The position numbers and the translations under genes were made by a program. The notes under the pieces are model-generated. The model worked only from the letters and a program-made list of their open reading frames with translations. It ran no database searches and was not told where the DNA came from. From an uncultured Rhodanobacteraceae bacterium (GTDB lineage Bacteria; Pseudomonadota; Gammaproteobacteria; Xanthomonadales; SZUA-5), in assembly GCA_937928755.1 (NCBI GenBank), contig CALEZI010000118.1:1-63837 (forward strand): DNA of 63,837 bases. Reading direction: 5' to 3'. Shown here piece after piece: positions 19,101-28,608 of the stretch. Positions within the stretch are counted from its first letter, which is position 1. The number at the start of each line of letters is the position of its first letter.

Positions 19101-20413
19101 AGCACGCTGCCGATGCGCAATCGGCTGAGTTCAGCCTGCTCGCTGGCACCCGACGATTCCTGCTCGGCGAGGTTTTGCACCAGTTCCGGCAAGGTATCTA
19201 GGGTCTTGCGTTGGCGGATCAACTGCGCGGCGTCGTCGACACGCTTCTGCCAGAGCGTCTCGCGCACCTGTGCCGCACCCTGTTCCGCGCGACGCCATTG
19301 CACGCTGGTGGCCACCAGTCCGACCACCAGCGCGCTCACCGCAAGCGCCGCTGCAATCGCCACGCGTGGCTCGCGACGCGCCCAGCGACCGGTGCGTTGC
19401 CAGGCATTCAACGGGCGCACGCTGACCGCGCGACCCTCCAGGAACCGGCCCAGATCCTCGGCCAGCGCACGCGCATTCAGATAGCGCTGGGCAGGGTCCT
19501 TCGACAGGCACTTCAGGCAGATCGCGTCGAGGTCGATCGGGATCTTCGGATTCTGGCTGTGCAGCGACAGCGGCTCCAGGTTGATCACCTTCAACAGCGT
19601 GTCGCGTGCCGTCGACGCCTGGAAAGGCGGCTTCCCGCACAGCAACTCGTAGAGGATCGCACCGAGTCCATAGACATCGGTTGCCACGCTCAAACGATGC
19701 GATTTGACCTGCGCCTGCTCCGGCGCCATGTAGCTCGGCGTGCCGGAAACTTCTTCGCTATCGTTGCTGAGCGCGTCGTCCAGACGTTTGGCGAGACCGA
19801 AATCGGCCACCTGGGGTTCGCCGTGCTCGTCCAGCAGCACGTTGGCCGGTTTCAGGTCGAGGTGCAAAATGCCCAAGCGGTGCGCGTAGTCGAGCGCCTC
19901 GGCAATGGTTCGCAGCAGCGAAGCCGCCAGCCTCGGCGGCAGCGCCCCACTGGCCTTGATGCGCTGCGACAGGCTCTCGCCGCGCACCAGCGCCATCGAG
20001 AAGAAGTTCAGCTCGGCATGCGTGCCGATCTCGTAGATGGGAACGATGTTCGGGTGCTGCAGCCGCGCAGCGCTTTGCGCCTCGCGGCGAAAGCGCGCAA
20101 TGAACTCCGGCGAAGCCCAGGGCCCGGCCGCCAGAAGCTTCAGCGCGACCTCGCGGTCGAGCGATGTCTGATGTGCGCGATAGACCACGCCCATCCCGCC
20201 CTGCCCCAGTTGTTCGACCAGTTGGTAGTCGCCAAAGTCGCGTTGCTCGGGATCGTTCAGGTCCAGTTCCAGCGATTCCAGCGGCAGGAACGCCAAGTGC
20301 TTGCCGCCGGGAGCGACTGCATTCGAGCCACTACCGAACGCCAGAGCCGCGAGGCCGGGAATGGCGGCGGCGGTGACCGGCTGCACCTGAGTCGCTTGCG
20401 CGGAAGGCTTCAT
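16097..20413 (-). CDS. Membrane Ser/Thr protein kinase with large C-terminal WD40-like propeller region
   Basis: 1438 residues. The kinase domain (about 62-330) has a glycine loop GQGGMG (70-75), VALK with K92, a catalytic loop LHLDLKPANVLLD with D186, and DFG at 204-206. The HRD arginine is Leu, so it is a non-RD type. One membrane helix spans about 350-371 (VAIAAALAVSALVVGLVATS). The remaining roughly 1060 residues should lie outside the cytoplasm and hold WD-like repeats (for example GSVQVWDVN) that probably sense or bind a partner. The start overlaps the sigma-factor stop and the end overlaps the TonB-receptor start, both as ATGA, giving one minus-strand operon. The arrangement matches ECF43-type sigma/kinase pairs such as EcfK-PknS of Xanthomonas citri, where the kinase activates the sigma factor. 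Confidence 0.93.
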   Translation of the reverse strand: MKPSAQATQVQPVTAAAIPGLAALAFGSGSNAVAPGGKHLAFLPLESLELDLNDPEQRDFGDYQLVEQLGQGGMGVVYRAHQTSLDREVALKLLAAGPWASPEFIARFRREAQSAARLQHPNIVPIYEIGTHAELNFFSMALVRGESLSQRIKASGALPPRLAASLLRTIAEALDYAHRLGILHLDLKPANVLLDEHGEPQVADFGLAKRLDDALSNDSEEVSGTPSYMAPEQAQVKSHRLSVATDVYGLGAILYELLCGKPPFQASTARDTLLKVINLEPLSLHSQNPKIPIDLDAICLKCLSKDPAQRYLNARALAEDLGRFLEGRAVSVRPLNAWQRTGRWARREPRVAIAAALAVSALVVGLVATSVQWRRAEQGAAQVRETLWQKRVDDAAQLIRQRKTLDTLPELVQNLAEQESSGASEQAELSRLRIGSVLAEAPVLIDSIAVGERITQLLLDREERWAAVATGNGSGVRLHDLSTGELRWAIAIDVLGVAVRLTLARDGRHLIAEAYNLAVPLARGLNTFLIDIESGELRKPPAELFPRLFVTHFSPDGGFALVVVQSASDGGGLRARLVRVADWQVLGDDIALDGPTLLGPGGVWFAYHRGNVRETGATVEVHDARDMSLRWTYRPAGGAALRAWRIAPVGERLAIGFSDGEISLFDPADGTRVRLPSTVNAAVEDLHFSPDGLWLGASHVDGSVQVWDVNSAAAVVLPLHLSANQDDIVGAMTLDAQRRQVYVAEPEHSRLWYLPGPEQPAQALFERPSYPRAIITPANDALIARGLFAFGASDGELRLWRHRQRQPLPGRTPLREMRDAQRRFDGRRMLQVDAGRVQVADLDGRALGVAHEFPQAVGFAELLAPGSAEPRFGGFFVATAGPELHVRDVSSGAPRFAPVQLPATPSALLVAPDGNRLVAAWVERSDAGAVLALRSLDARTGATEANARLDHPAYRLQYADDSQSLIVWRNGPLTLLDAAKLQARWPPRSFAEVGDFTPVRGARLGVDGRTLWVVSGSGGEDGYRMHALSARDGAQLRVWRLPSWAWALQPFEDGNALAALLPGQNEARLFRLEGADRTIKLAGMNERGYPGIALSEDGRRLAVGIKQGVQWLSLPDGNWLTPPIQSTSGVIEFSGVALDASGTLALMQDSDRRRWRIEMVREHRPIAELQALIGLLIPSDQDPPETHFAERDPGLRSLLRAADPGPPAASAVLSQQEAHLDQLDPRFVDLRPNCNFELDQHPNPLHQNPRLDRLLAPGRQRLSGVDFEVHCAIWARYRPNAEPSVELGSRIEGIAVATSEVAAVELLVMASTVLKDEVREAYAIIEFGYRDGTRARADLIYKRDIEPWFAVDIGARSSESRVAYVGHGAQFSLLGGMAPSPPRLYAVRIANPHPHKALASLAFESTRVPWSSPLLLAATLEPLVTPPDANAIEVGELP

Positions 20414-21156
20414 GACTGGCCCAGCGCCCGCGCCAGTGCGGCGCGTTCGGCGGCCAGGTCCGATTCACTGGCAACCGTCTCGGCCAGTTCCGCGTCGGCC
20501 AGTTCGCGAAAACGCTGGCGCAGGCGCTTGAGCGCCAGCACGGTTGCCAGGGGTCGGATACCGAGTTGGCGCGCCAGTTCGTCGAACTGGCCGGGCGCCG
20601 GTTCGACGCTGAGATAGGCCTCCATCGCCTCGAACATGACCCGATGCCCGGCCTGTTCGGCCTCCTGGCGCAATCGGTTCAGCGCGCTGCCGAGCACTTC
20701 GAGTGCGTAGCTGCGTTGGTAAGTTTGTTCGGGGGTCCGGCCGCTGACCACCTCGCGCAAGTGGCGGCTTTCGAGCTCGGTCCAGGCCTGCGGCTGCTCG
20801 AACTCGGCGATCGGTTCGCATTCGCGGGCCAGGCGCCAGTCGCGGTTGAGAAAACGGTTCAACGATGTCAGCAGGAACTCGCGGAAGCGACCTCGCTGTC
20901 GCACATCGTCGAGCGATATTCGCTGCTGCAGCAGATCCTCGAAAAAGCCCCGGGTGATGTCCTGCGCAACCTCTGGCGTGTGCCCGCAGCCACGCACATA
21001 GCTGTAGACGGGAAACCAGTAGCGCAGGCACAGCTCGATCAACGCCCGTCGCGCCGCTGCCGCGTCCTGCACGCTGGCAGCCGCCACCAATGACCAGCGC
21101 GTCGCCGCAAAGCCCTCGCCCGAGGTGGATCGCGCCGAAGCACTGCCTGGATGCAT
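20410..21156 (-). CDS. ECF-family RNA polymerase sigma factor, kinase-linked (ECF43-like)
   Basis: 248 residues from the ATG at 21156, with GGAG 7 nt upstream; longer upstream starts would read into a palindromic repeat. The N-terminus has the TRWSLV motif of this sigma subgroup. A sigma-2-like region (YWFPVYSYVRGCGHTPEVAQDITRGFF, quoted in part) binds core polymerase. The C-terminal sigma-4 helix-turn-helix includes LARQLGIRPLATVLALKRLR for -35 recognition. No anti-sigma gene is adjacent. Instead its stop overlaps the start of the Ser/Thr kinase, so activity is probably controlled by phosphorylation, as known for ECF43 members. The target promoters cannot be told from this window. Confidence 0.88.
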   Translation of the reverse strand: MHPGSASARSTSGEGFAATRWSLVAAASVQDAAAARRALIELCLRYWFPVYSYVRGCGHTPEVAQDITRGFFEDLLQQRISLDDVRQRGRFREFLLTSLNRFLNRDWRLARECEPIAEFEQPQAWTELESRHLREVVSGRTPEQTYQRSYALEVLGSALNRLRQEAEQAGHRVMFEAMEAYLSVEPAPGQFDELARQLGIRPLATVLALKRLRQRFRELADAELAETVASESDLAAERAALARALGQS

Positions 21157-21200
21157 ACCGGTCTCCGTGGTTGATCGCGCCAACGTATCTCGGAACATCG

Positions 21201-21384
21201 TCATTGCGAGCGAAGCGAAGCAATCCAGTGACACTTCTTGGTTTTGCAGCTTTTCGGGTTCAAGCAGAAGAGAGGGTCACTGGATTGCTTCGTCGCTACA
21301 GTCCGGTGCGTCGGCATAGCCGCCGCCCGTTCGAACTGGTGCGCCTCATGCGGCGCAAGCCACCAGTTCTCACCCTCGCAATGA
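21201..21384. repeat. Nested palindromic repeat element (MITE-like)
   Basis: The outer arms TCATTGCGAG (21201-21210) and CTCGCAATGA (21375-21384) are exact complements. Inside are 17-bp perfect arms CGAAGCAATCCAGTGAC (21216-21232) and GTCACTGGATTGCTTCG (21276-21292), and a second hairpin GAACTGGTG (21333-21341) / CACCAGTTC (21361-21369) embedded in the right arm. The CATTGCGAGCGAAGCGAAGC motif is a widespread bacterial dispersed repeat. It lies between the two sigma genes and may act as a transcript-processing hairpin or terminator. Confidence 0.8.
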
Positions 21385-21448
21385 AAACGAGAACCGAGGT
21401 TCCTGAAGTCTTGTTGCGCAAATCCGAAGAGCGATTACACCGACGGCG

Positions 21449-22174
21449 TCAGGACGCTGACTCGACCCTCCGCGCAGGCCCCCCCAGCGCGTTCTGCAAG
21501 GCGCTGACCTCCTGCTCCAGATGTTCCGCTTCGGCCACGGTGTCGGCCAGCTCCTCGCGCACCAGTTCGCGCAGGCGCTGGCGCAGGCGATGGATCGCCA
21601 CCGCGAGCGTGTTGCGCCGCAGCCCCAGGCTAACCGCCAACCGGGCGTAGTCGTCGGCTTCCGGCGACTCCAGCAGAAAGCCGCGCAGGGCGCGGAACAA
21701 CTCCAGCTTGTTCGCGGCGGCAGCTTCCTCCTGCAGTCGCTGGATTGCCTGTCGGACGACGACAGCCGCCCAGCCGCGTTCGAACGCCGCGTCGGGGGTG
21801 TCCGGGTCGATAGCCACTGCGCCGAACTCTTCTTCACTTTCGAGCGAGTAGGTCGCGCGCCCGCCACCGCGCTTGATCGTCTGCGCCTGCACCGACTGCT
21901 TGATGAGGAAACGCTTCAACGTGATCAGCAGGAACACACGAAAGCGACCGCGCTGAGGGTCGGCGGCGTCATGCGTTCGGTTCAACAGCAGTTGCTCGAA
22001 GAAGGCCTGGGTGAGGTCTTCTGCTTGCGCATCGCCGCCGCTGAACCGGCGCACATAGGCAAGCACCGGAGGCCGATAGACGCGACACAGCTCATCCAGC
22101 GCGCGGGCCGATTCGCCTGAAGTACCCCGGGCATCCAGCACCAGACTCCATCGCGTGGTGTGAAACCGGCTCAT
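21449..22174 (-). CDS. Second ECF-family sigma factor of the same subgroup
   Basis: 241 residues from the ATG at 22174, with AGGA 6 nt upstream; it begins MSRFHTTRWSLV, the same N-terminal signature as the neighbouring sigma gene. Region 2 includes DAQAEDLTQAFFEQLL, and region 4 includes LAVSLGLRRNTLAVAIHRLR. It lies upstream of, and in the same direction as, the other sigma/kinase genes, separated by about 290 bp that hold the palindromic element. It has no adjacent kinase of its own. It may share the kinase or be controlled elsewhere; that is inference. The divergent xdhC-like gene starts 93 bp away. Confidence 0.87.
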   Translation of the reverse strand: MSRFHTTRWSLVLDARGTSGESARALDELCRVYRPPVLAYVRRFSGGDAQAEDLTQAFFEQLLLNRTHDAADPQRGRFRVFLLITLKRFLIKQSVQAQTIKRGGGRATYSLESEEEFGAVAIDPDTPDAAFERGWAAVVVRQAIQRLQEEAAAANKLELFRALRGFLLESPEADDYARLAVSLGLRRNTLAVAIHRLRQRLRELVREELADTVAEAEHLEQEVSALQNALGGPARRVESAS

Positions 22175-22266
22175 CGGCTTCCTTCCCGGCAGGCGGCGCC
22201 GCGATGGTAGCACCTGCGCTTCGTGCGCCGATCGGCGTCTGGCAGACTCTGCAAAAAAGGCAGACC

Positions 22267-23208
22267 ATGCACTCCTATCCCGCTCATCACAGCTTGCGTG
22301 AGTTGATCGACGACTGGCGCTCGCGGCCGCGTCCGGTGGTGGTCGCGCTGGTGCTGGCGACATCGGGCTCGAGCTACCGCAAGCCGGGCGCGCTGGCGCT
22401 GATCGACGCCGACGGGCTCGCGATCGGCTGCATCAGCGGCGGCTGCCTGGAAGCGGATCTGGTCGCCAGCGCCCTGCCCCTGCTCGGCGGTGGCGCGTGC
22501 CTGCGCAAGAGCTTCGATACCCGCGGCGACGACGATCGCTGGTTCGGTTCGCAGAGCGGCTGCCGCGGCGAGGTCGAGGTGCTGCTGTGGGCGTCCACCG
22601 GCAGCGCGCACGTGCTGTTGGAGACGCTGGTGCTGGCCGACGACGCGCATGCATCGACCCTTGTCGATGCACGCGATCCACTGGCAGCACCGCGGGTCGG
22701 CCTGGGTGCGCCGGTCGATGGCGGACATTGCCTGGCGATCGCCCCACCGCCGCGCCTGCTGCTGCTCGGCGCAGGCCCCGAGGCGCCGGCGCTGATCGCG
22801 ATGCTGCGAACGCTCGGCTGGCGCATCGACGTGGTCGAACACCGCGAGCGTTATCTGGCCGGAGATCGACTCGGCCAGGCCGATCTCGTGATTGCCGCGC
22901 GCCCAGCCACGGCGCTTGCCGAGGGCCTGCCGCTGGCGCACTTCGACGCCGCGTTGTGCGCAACGCACCTGTTCGACGAAGACCGTGACTGCCTGCAGGT
23001 GCTCGCCGACAGCGCGATCCCGCTGCTCGGTTTGCTCGGGCCGCCGGCCCGGCGCGATGAGTTGCTCGCCGAACTGGGACCCGAATGCAGCGCCAGGCTG
23101 GATGGACGCCTCGAAGGCCCGATCGGACTGATGCTTGGCGCGCATGGACCGGCCGCCGTGGCGTTGTCGATCGCCGCGCGCCTGACGCAGCGCTTCGGCC
23201 ATGTCTGA
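22267..23208 (+). CDS. xdhC: XdhC/CoxI-family molybdenum cofactor insertion protein
   Basis: 313 residues from the ATG at 22267, with AAGG 6 nt upstream. The N-terminal XdhC domain shows VLATSGSSYRKPGA and the cysteine motif GCISGGCLEADL. A Rossmann-type half with LLLLGAGPEAPALI begins near residue 165. The family binds and sulfurates molybdenum cofactor and delivers it to xanthine-dehydrogenase-type enzymes in the cytoplasm. It heads a four-gene operon in which every junction overlaps; its stop overlaps the next start by 8 nt. The context makes the IorA/IorB enzyme encoded two genes on its likely client. Confidence 0.92.
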   Translation: MHSYPAHHSLRELIDDWRSRPRPVVVALVLATSGSSYRKPGALALIDADGLAIGCISGGCLEADLVASALPLLGGGACLRKSFDTRGDDDRWFGSQSGCRGEVEVLLWASTGSAHVLLETLVLADDAHASTLVDARDPLAAPRVGLGAPVDGGHCLAIAPPPRLLLLGAGPEAPALIAMLRTLGWRIDVVEHRERYLAGDRLGQADLVIAARPATALAEGLPLAHFDAALCATHLFDEDRDCLQVLADSAIPLLGLLGPPARRDELLAELGPECSARLDGRLEGPIGLMLGAHGPAAVALSIAARLTQRFGHV

Positions 23209-23808
23209 GCCGACGCATGCCGCGCTGCTGCTCGCCGCCGGCGCCTCGCGTCGGCTCGGAGTCTCGAAGCAACTCTTGTCGATCGACGGCGTGCCGTTGA
23301 TCCGCCGCGCGGCCGAAGTGGCGCTGGCGACGCGCCCGCGGCTCTTGCGGGTCGCACTCGGCGCCGAGGTCGATGGCTGTCGCGCTGCGCTGACGGGATT
23401 ACCGATCGAGGTGCACGTCGCCGCCGACTGGGTCGACGGCATGGGCGCCTCACTGGCATCGGCGGTGCGCGCGCTGCCTGACGAATTCGACGGGCTGCTG
23501 GTGTTCGGCGTCGACCAGCCTGCGCTGGATGCCGCACACCTCAATGCCCTGGTCGAGCGCTGGCGCGCCGATCCTACCCAAGTCGTCGCCAGCGGCTACG
23601 CCGGCGTGGCCGGAACGCCGGCGCTGTTCCCGGCCAGCTGGCGATCGCGCCTTGCCACGCTGTCGGGCGATGAGGGCGCGCGCCAGCTGCTGCGCGACGG
23701 CGTCAACCCGCCGCGCATCGTTCACGCGCCGCAGCTTGCGCACGACATCGATGACGCGCAGGATTTCGCAGCTTGGCGCGACGCCCGATCCAGCCCCGGA
23801 GAACCTCG

Positions 23809-23812
<4 letters not shown>
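23201..23812 (+). CDS. MobA-like nucleotidyltransferase (MocA type, cofactor cytidylyltransferase)
   Basis: 203 residues. The nucleotide-binding signature AALLLAAGASRRLGVSKQLL is at the N-terminus, and VFGVDQPALD supplies the metal-binding aspartate region. C-terminal GVAGTPALFPASW resembles the MocA/MobA substrate loop. Members attach CMP or GMP to molybdopterin cofactor; in operons with XdhC and IorAB the CTP-dependent MocA role (molybdopterin cytosine dinucleotide) is most likely. The ATG lies inside the end of xdhC, and its own stop overlaps iorA (ATGA), so expression is probably coupled. The choice of nucleotide is inference. Confidence 0.88.
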
Positions 23813-24278
<466 letters not shown>

Positions 24279-24282
<4 letters not shown>

Positions 24283-26438
24283 GCAGCGATATCGTCAATC
24301 TCTCGCGCCGCCGTTTCATCGCTGGCAGCGCCACCCTGGGCGGCGCGCTGGTGCTCGGCTTCCATCTCGATCCGCGCTCGCGGGCGCAGGCTGCCCCCGA
24401 AGCAGCGCCGAGCGTGCAGCTCAACGCTTTCCTGACCATCGCCGCCGACGGCGCGATCACCGTCTACGTGAAGCATTCGGAAATGGGCCAGGGCGTGCTG
24501 ACCTCGATCCCGATGATCATCGCCGAGGAACTGGATGCTGACTGGAGCCGCGTCACGGCCCTCCCCGGCGACGCCCGCCCGGAGTTCGCGCACGCGCAAT
24601 GGGGCATCCAGGCCACCGGCGGCAGCACCAGCACCTACACGTCCTTCGAGCAGATGCGCAAGGTCGGCGCCACGGCGCGGGCGATGTTGCTGCAGGCCGC
24701 GGCCGCACGCAGCAAACTCGATGCCAAGGACTTGCGCACTGAAGGTGGCGCGGTGATCGGGCCCGAGACGGGCCAGCGCTGGACCTATGGCGAACTGGCT
24801 GGCGATGCCGCCAAGCTGACGCCGCCGACCGACATCGCGCTGAAAGAGCGCAAAGACTTCAAACTGATCGGCAAGCGCCAGCATCGGCTCGATGGCCGCG
24901 CCAAGGTCACTGGTTCGGCGGGATTCGGCATCGACGTACGCGTGCCCGGAATGCTCTACGCACGCGTGCTGCACGCACCGGTGTTCGGCGCCACGCTGAA
25001 GTCGTTCGACGACAAACGCGCAACGGCGATCAAGGGCGTCCGCCATGTGGTGCAGATTCACTCTGGAGTCGCCGTGGTCGGCGATCACTGGTGGGCCGCG
25101 AAACAGGGCGTCGACGCGATCGATGCGCAGTGGGAGCTCGGCGATCACGCGAGTTTCTCCAGCGAATCGCAACGCCAGGAGATGGGCAAATTGCTGAAGG
25201 GCGATGGCGCCAGTGCCAAGGCGGTCGGCGACGTTGCAGCCGCTATGGCCGAGGCGAAAGACCCGATTGAAGCCGAGTACGACTTCCCTTACCTGTCGCA
25301 CGCGCCGATGGAGCCGATGAACGCCACCGCCGAGGTGCGCGAAGACGGTGTCACCGTGTGGGCACCCACGCAGTTCCAGACTTTCGATCAGATGGCCGCG
25401 GCCAGGGTTGCCGGCGTGACGCCGGACAAGGTGGTGCTGCACACCACCCTGCTCGGCGGCGGCTTCGGACGGCGCGCGACGCCGAGCTCGGATTTCGTCA
25501 GCGAAGCAGTGGCCATCGCCAAGGCGGTCAAGGCGCCGGTGCAACTGCTGTGGGCGCGCGAGGACGACATCAAGGGCGGCTACTATCGACCGCGCACGCG
25601 GGTGACGGCCAAGCTCGCGCTGGATGCCGACAAGCGCCCGGCGGCGCTGCGTGTCAAGATCGCCAACCAGTCGATCATGCTCGGCACGCCATTCGCCCCT
25701 GATCTCAAGGAGGGCGGCGTTGATCCCAGCCAGGTGGAAGGACTCGACAACTGGCCGTATGCGGTCCCGAACCTGTCGGTCAGCTACCACATGGCCAAGG
25801 CGGCGGTGCCGGTACTGTGGTGGCGTTCGGTCGGTCACAGCTTCAGCGCCTACGTCAAGGAAACGCTGATCGATGAGGCGGCAGTGGCGGCGGGAGTCGA
25901 CCCGATCGACTACCGGATTGAACTGCTGAAAGCGCATCCGCGCGAAGTTGCGCTGCTGCAGAAGCTGAAGGAAGTCTCGAACTGGGGCAAGGCTACCGAG
26001 GGCCGCCACCAGGGCGTGGCGATCCACGAGTCTTTCGGCTCGCTGGTCGGGCACGTCGTCGAGATCTCGCTCACCGGCGGCGAGCTGAAGATGCACAAGC
26101 TCACGTCGGTGGTCGACTGCGGCAGCGTGGTCAATCCGGACACGGTCAAGGCGCAGATCATGGGCGGCGGCCTGATGGGGCTTTCGGCTGCACTGGGCGA
26201 GGCGATCACCTTCAAGGACGGCAAGGTGGTGCAGTCGAACTTCACCGACTACCCAATACTGAGCATCGCCAAGGCGCCGGCGGTCGAGGTGCACATCCTC
26301 GAGAGCGGCGCCAAGATGGGTGGCGTCGGCGAACCCGGCACACCGCCGGCGGCACCCGCATTGGCCAATGCCATCGCCGCCGCCAGCGGCAAGCGCTTGC
26401 GCGATCTGCCGCTGGATCTGGCGTCGTTGAAGGCTTGA
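24279..26438 (+). CDS. iorB: Molybdopterin-binding large subunit, isoquinoline 1-oxidoreductase/aldehyde dehydrogenase type
   Basis: 719 residues. The N-terminus has a Tat signal (SRRRFIAGSATLGGALVLGF), so the enzyme is probably exported folded to the periplasm. Molybdenum-pterin binding regions are seen in GQGVLTSIPMIIAEELD, in GGGFGRR and near the C-terminus in GGVGEPGTPPAAPALANAI. The family oxidises N-heterocycles or aldehydes using water-derived oxygen. It pairs with the preceding [2Fe-2S] subunit; no cytochrome or FAD subunit follows. XdhC and MobA-like maturation proteins are encoded just upstream. The true substrate is not predictable from sequence. Confidence 0.94.
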
Positions 26439-26455
26439 GGGCAGGCGCAGAAACC

Positions 26456-26470
26456 GTGGGAGCGACCTTG
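26456..26470. repeat. Half REP-like element
   Basis: GTGGGAGCGACCTTG matches the left arm of the element at 4929-4995, but the right arm is absent. It lies in the 91-bp gap between iorB and the DUF3857 gene and looks like a decayed copy. Confidence 0.6.
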
Positions 26471-26529
26471 CGGCATGCGGGGCGAGAGTGGATATTCGCC
26501 CCGAATCCGTCAGTTTGGAATTCGTTGCA

Positions 26530-28608
26530 ATGTCATTTCCTGTGGCCTGGGCGCGGCTCGTCGCTTTGCTGTGCTTGCTCGTGGGGTTGCCGAGCGTCGA
26601 CGCGGCAGCGCCGGCACCGGCCGCAGCACCCGCCTTGCCGACGATCACCGAGATCAGCCCAGTGCCCAGCTTCGTCAAGCGCGCGAAACTGCCGCGAAAG
26701 TGGCCTGGGAAATTCGCCTCCGAAGATGGTTTGAGCTGGCGCTACTGGCTGATCGATACGCAGATCGATCAGCACTCGGCGCGGCCGACCGCCTATTTCG
26801 ATATTGCCTTCGAGCCGGTGACCGCCGAACGCCTGGGCGATGCGGGTCGCTACGAAATCAGCTTCCGCGACGAGTTCCAGACGCTCCGTCTGCATCACAT
26901 GGCCGTGCGCCGGGACGGCCACTGGTTGGATCGATTTCGCCCCGACGCGATACAGATGACGCGCCGGCAAGCCGAATTCGAATCAGATTTTCGCGACGAC
27001 CGCGTGTCGGCATTGCTGGTGATCGACGATGTGAGGGTGGGCGACGTGGTGCGCATCGCCTACAGTGTGAGCGGGAGGAATCCGGTGCTGGCCGGACAGA
27101 TTCACTACGAGTTTTCGTTCGCCTCGGGTTTTCCGATTCTGGCGCGCAGGGCGCGCGTGCTGTTTCCCACCGAAGCAACCATCGACGCGCGCGCTTTTCA
27201 GAACCCGCCTCAGGCGCAGCAGCGGGCGACCCCTCAGGCCCTGGAGTGGCACGTCAGCGCGGAGAATGTGCCCGCGCAGTTCGAGGAACTCGACCTGCCC
27301 GGCTGGTACATCGATCGTCCGACCTGGATCGTCTCGCGAGCGATGCCTTGGTCCGGCGTGATCGAATGGGCGCTGCCCATGTATCCGCGCGGTGAGGCCG
27401 TTCCGGCGGAGTTGCAAGCCGAACTGGAAGCCAAGCGCTCCCTTCCGCAGGCAGCTCGGGCAGCCTGGGCGCTACAGCGAGTCCAGGAGGATGTACGCTA
27501 TTTCGCCACCATTCTCGGTGACAGCTCGCATCGACCGAGTGTGCCGGCGACCACGTGGGAACGTCGCTACGGCGACTGCAAAGACAAGGCACACCTGCTG
27601 AGTACCCTTTTGCGTGCGCTCGACATCGACGCCACACCGGCGCTGGTGTCGACGACCAGCGGACGCAATCTGGATCGCATGCCACCCAGCGCAACAGGAT
27701 TCGACCACGTCATAGTGACCGCGGTGATCGATGGCGAGCGTCTGTGGCTGGACCCAACCCTGACCTGGCAACGCGGCGACATCGCGCATCGGCGTGCCGG
27801 CGTGGTCGGTTTTGCACTGATCATCGCCGACGACCAGACCCAGCTCACGCCGTTGCCCGAACCCGAGGCCGCCGACTATCAGGTTCGCGTGCGCGAGCAC
27901 TATCAGGTCCCCGACCCCAACGCCAATGCCGTCGCGTTGTCGGTCGAGACGCTGCGTGCCGGACGTGCCGCCAACCAGTTTCGTCAGACGCTGGCCGGCA
28001 GCAGTGCGCAGGAATTGCAGCGCGGCTACACCGAGTACTACCGCAAACATTTTGGCAAGGTACGCATGGCGCAACCCCTGCGCATCGAGGATGACCCCGA
28101 GCGCAACGAGATTCGCATCGTCGAAGCCTATGAGCTCGACGATCCGTGGACCGTCGGTGAGTTGCAGAGCCTGATCACGCCGACCGCCGCGGAAGTCGCG
28201 AGCCAGTTGGCAGCGCCCGAACAGACTGATCGCGTCGGACCGTTCCTGGCGGCCGCGCCGGTTCGCATCGAATACCAGGCCCGCCTGACATTGCCGGAAT
28301 CCTGGCGGGCGGACGCCACGGCACTCGATGAGAAGGTTCACTCCCCGGCATTCGCCTGGGAATCGCGGCGCCAACCGGGTGAACGCGAATTGTTGCTCGA
28401 CCATCGCTTTTCGGGCGAACGCACCGTGCTGGAAGCGGACCAGGTCGACACGCACGTTCGCGCGGTACGGCGTGCCGAGGAACTCAGCCGCCAGGGATTT
28501 CGCGTGGTCCCGCCGGCACAGCAGCGCACCAGCGACCGCGATGCGCGGCTGCGCGCCATTCTCAAGAGTGCGCGCCAGCGCGCCGCAGGGGCAGACGATG
28601 AAAATTAG
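26530..28608 (+). CDS. Periplasmic DUF3857 / transglutaminase-like protein
   Basis: 692 residues from the ATG at 26530, which opens a signal peptide (VAWARLVALLCLLVGLPSVDAA). A longer start at 26488 lacks a good ribosome site. The DUF3857 domain occupies about residues 75-260. The transglutaminase-like core carries C350 in ERRYGDCKDKAHLL, a histidine in GFDHVIVTAVID and an aspartate in LWLDPTLTW, the usual Cys-His-Asp triad. The C-terminal third is beta-rich (DUF2569-less type). Its function in bacteria is not established; protein cross-linking or peptidase-like action in the periplasm is possible. The stop overlaps the next start by 11 nt. Confidence 0.88.
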   Translation: MSFPVAWARLVALLCLLVGLPSVDAAAPAPAAAPALPTITEISPVPSFVKRAKLPRKWPGKFASEDGLSWRYWLIDTQIDQHSARPTAYFDIAFEPVTAERLGDAGRYEISFRDEFQTLRLHHMAVRRDGHWLDRFRPDAIQMTRRQAEFESDFRDDRVSALLVIDDVRVGDVVRIAYSVSGRNPVLAGQIHYEFSFASGFPILARRARVLFPTEATIDARAFQNPPQAQQRATPQALEWHVSAENVPAQFEELDLPGWYIDRPTWIVSRAMPWSGVIEWALPMYPRGEAVPAELQAELEAKRSLPQAARAAWALQRVQEDVRYFATILGDSSHRPSVPATTWERRYGDCKDKAHLLSTLLRALDIDATPALVSTTSGRNLDRMPPSATGFDHVIVTAVIDGERLWLDPTLTWQRGDIAHRRAGVVGFALIIADDQTQLTPLPEPEAADYQVRVREHYQVPDPNANAVALSVETLRAGRAANQFRQTLAGSSAQELQRGYTEYYRKHFGKVRMAQPLRIEDDPERNEIRIVEAYELDDPWTVGELQSLITPTAAEVASQLAAPEQTDRVGPFLAAAPVRIEYQARLTLPESWRADATALDEKVHSPAFAWESRRQPGERELLLDHRFSGERTVLEADQVDTHVRAVRRAEELSRQGFRVVPPAQQRTSDRDARLRAILKSARQRAAGADDEN

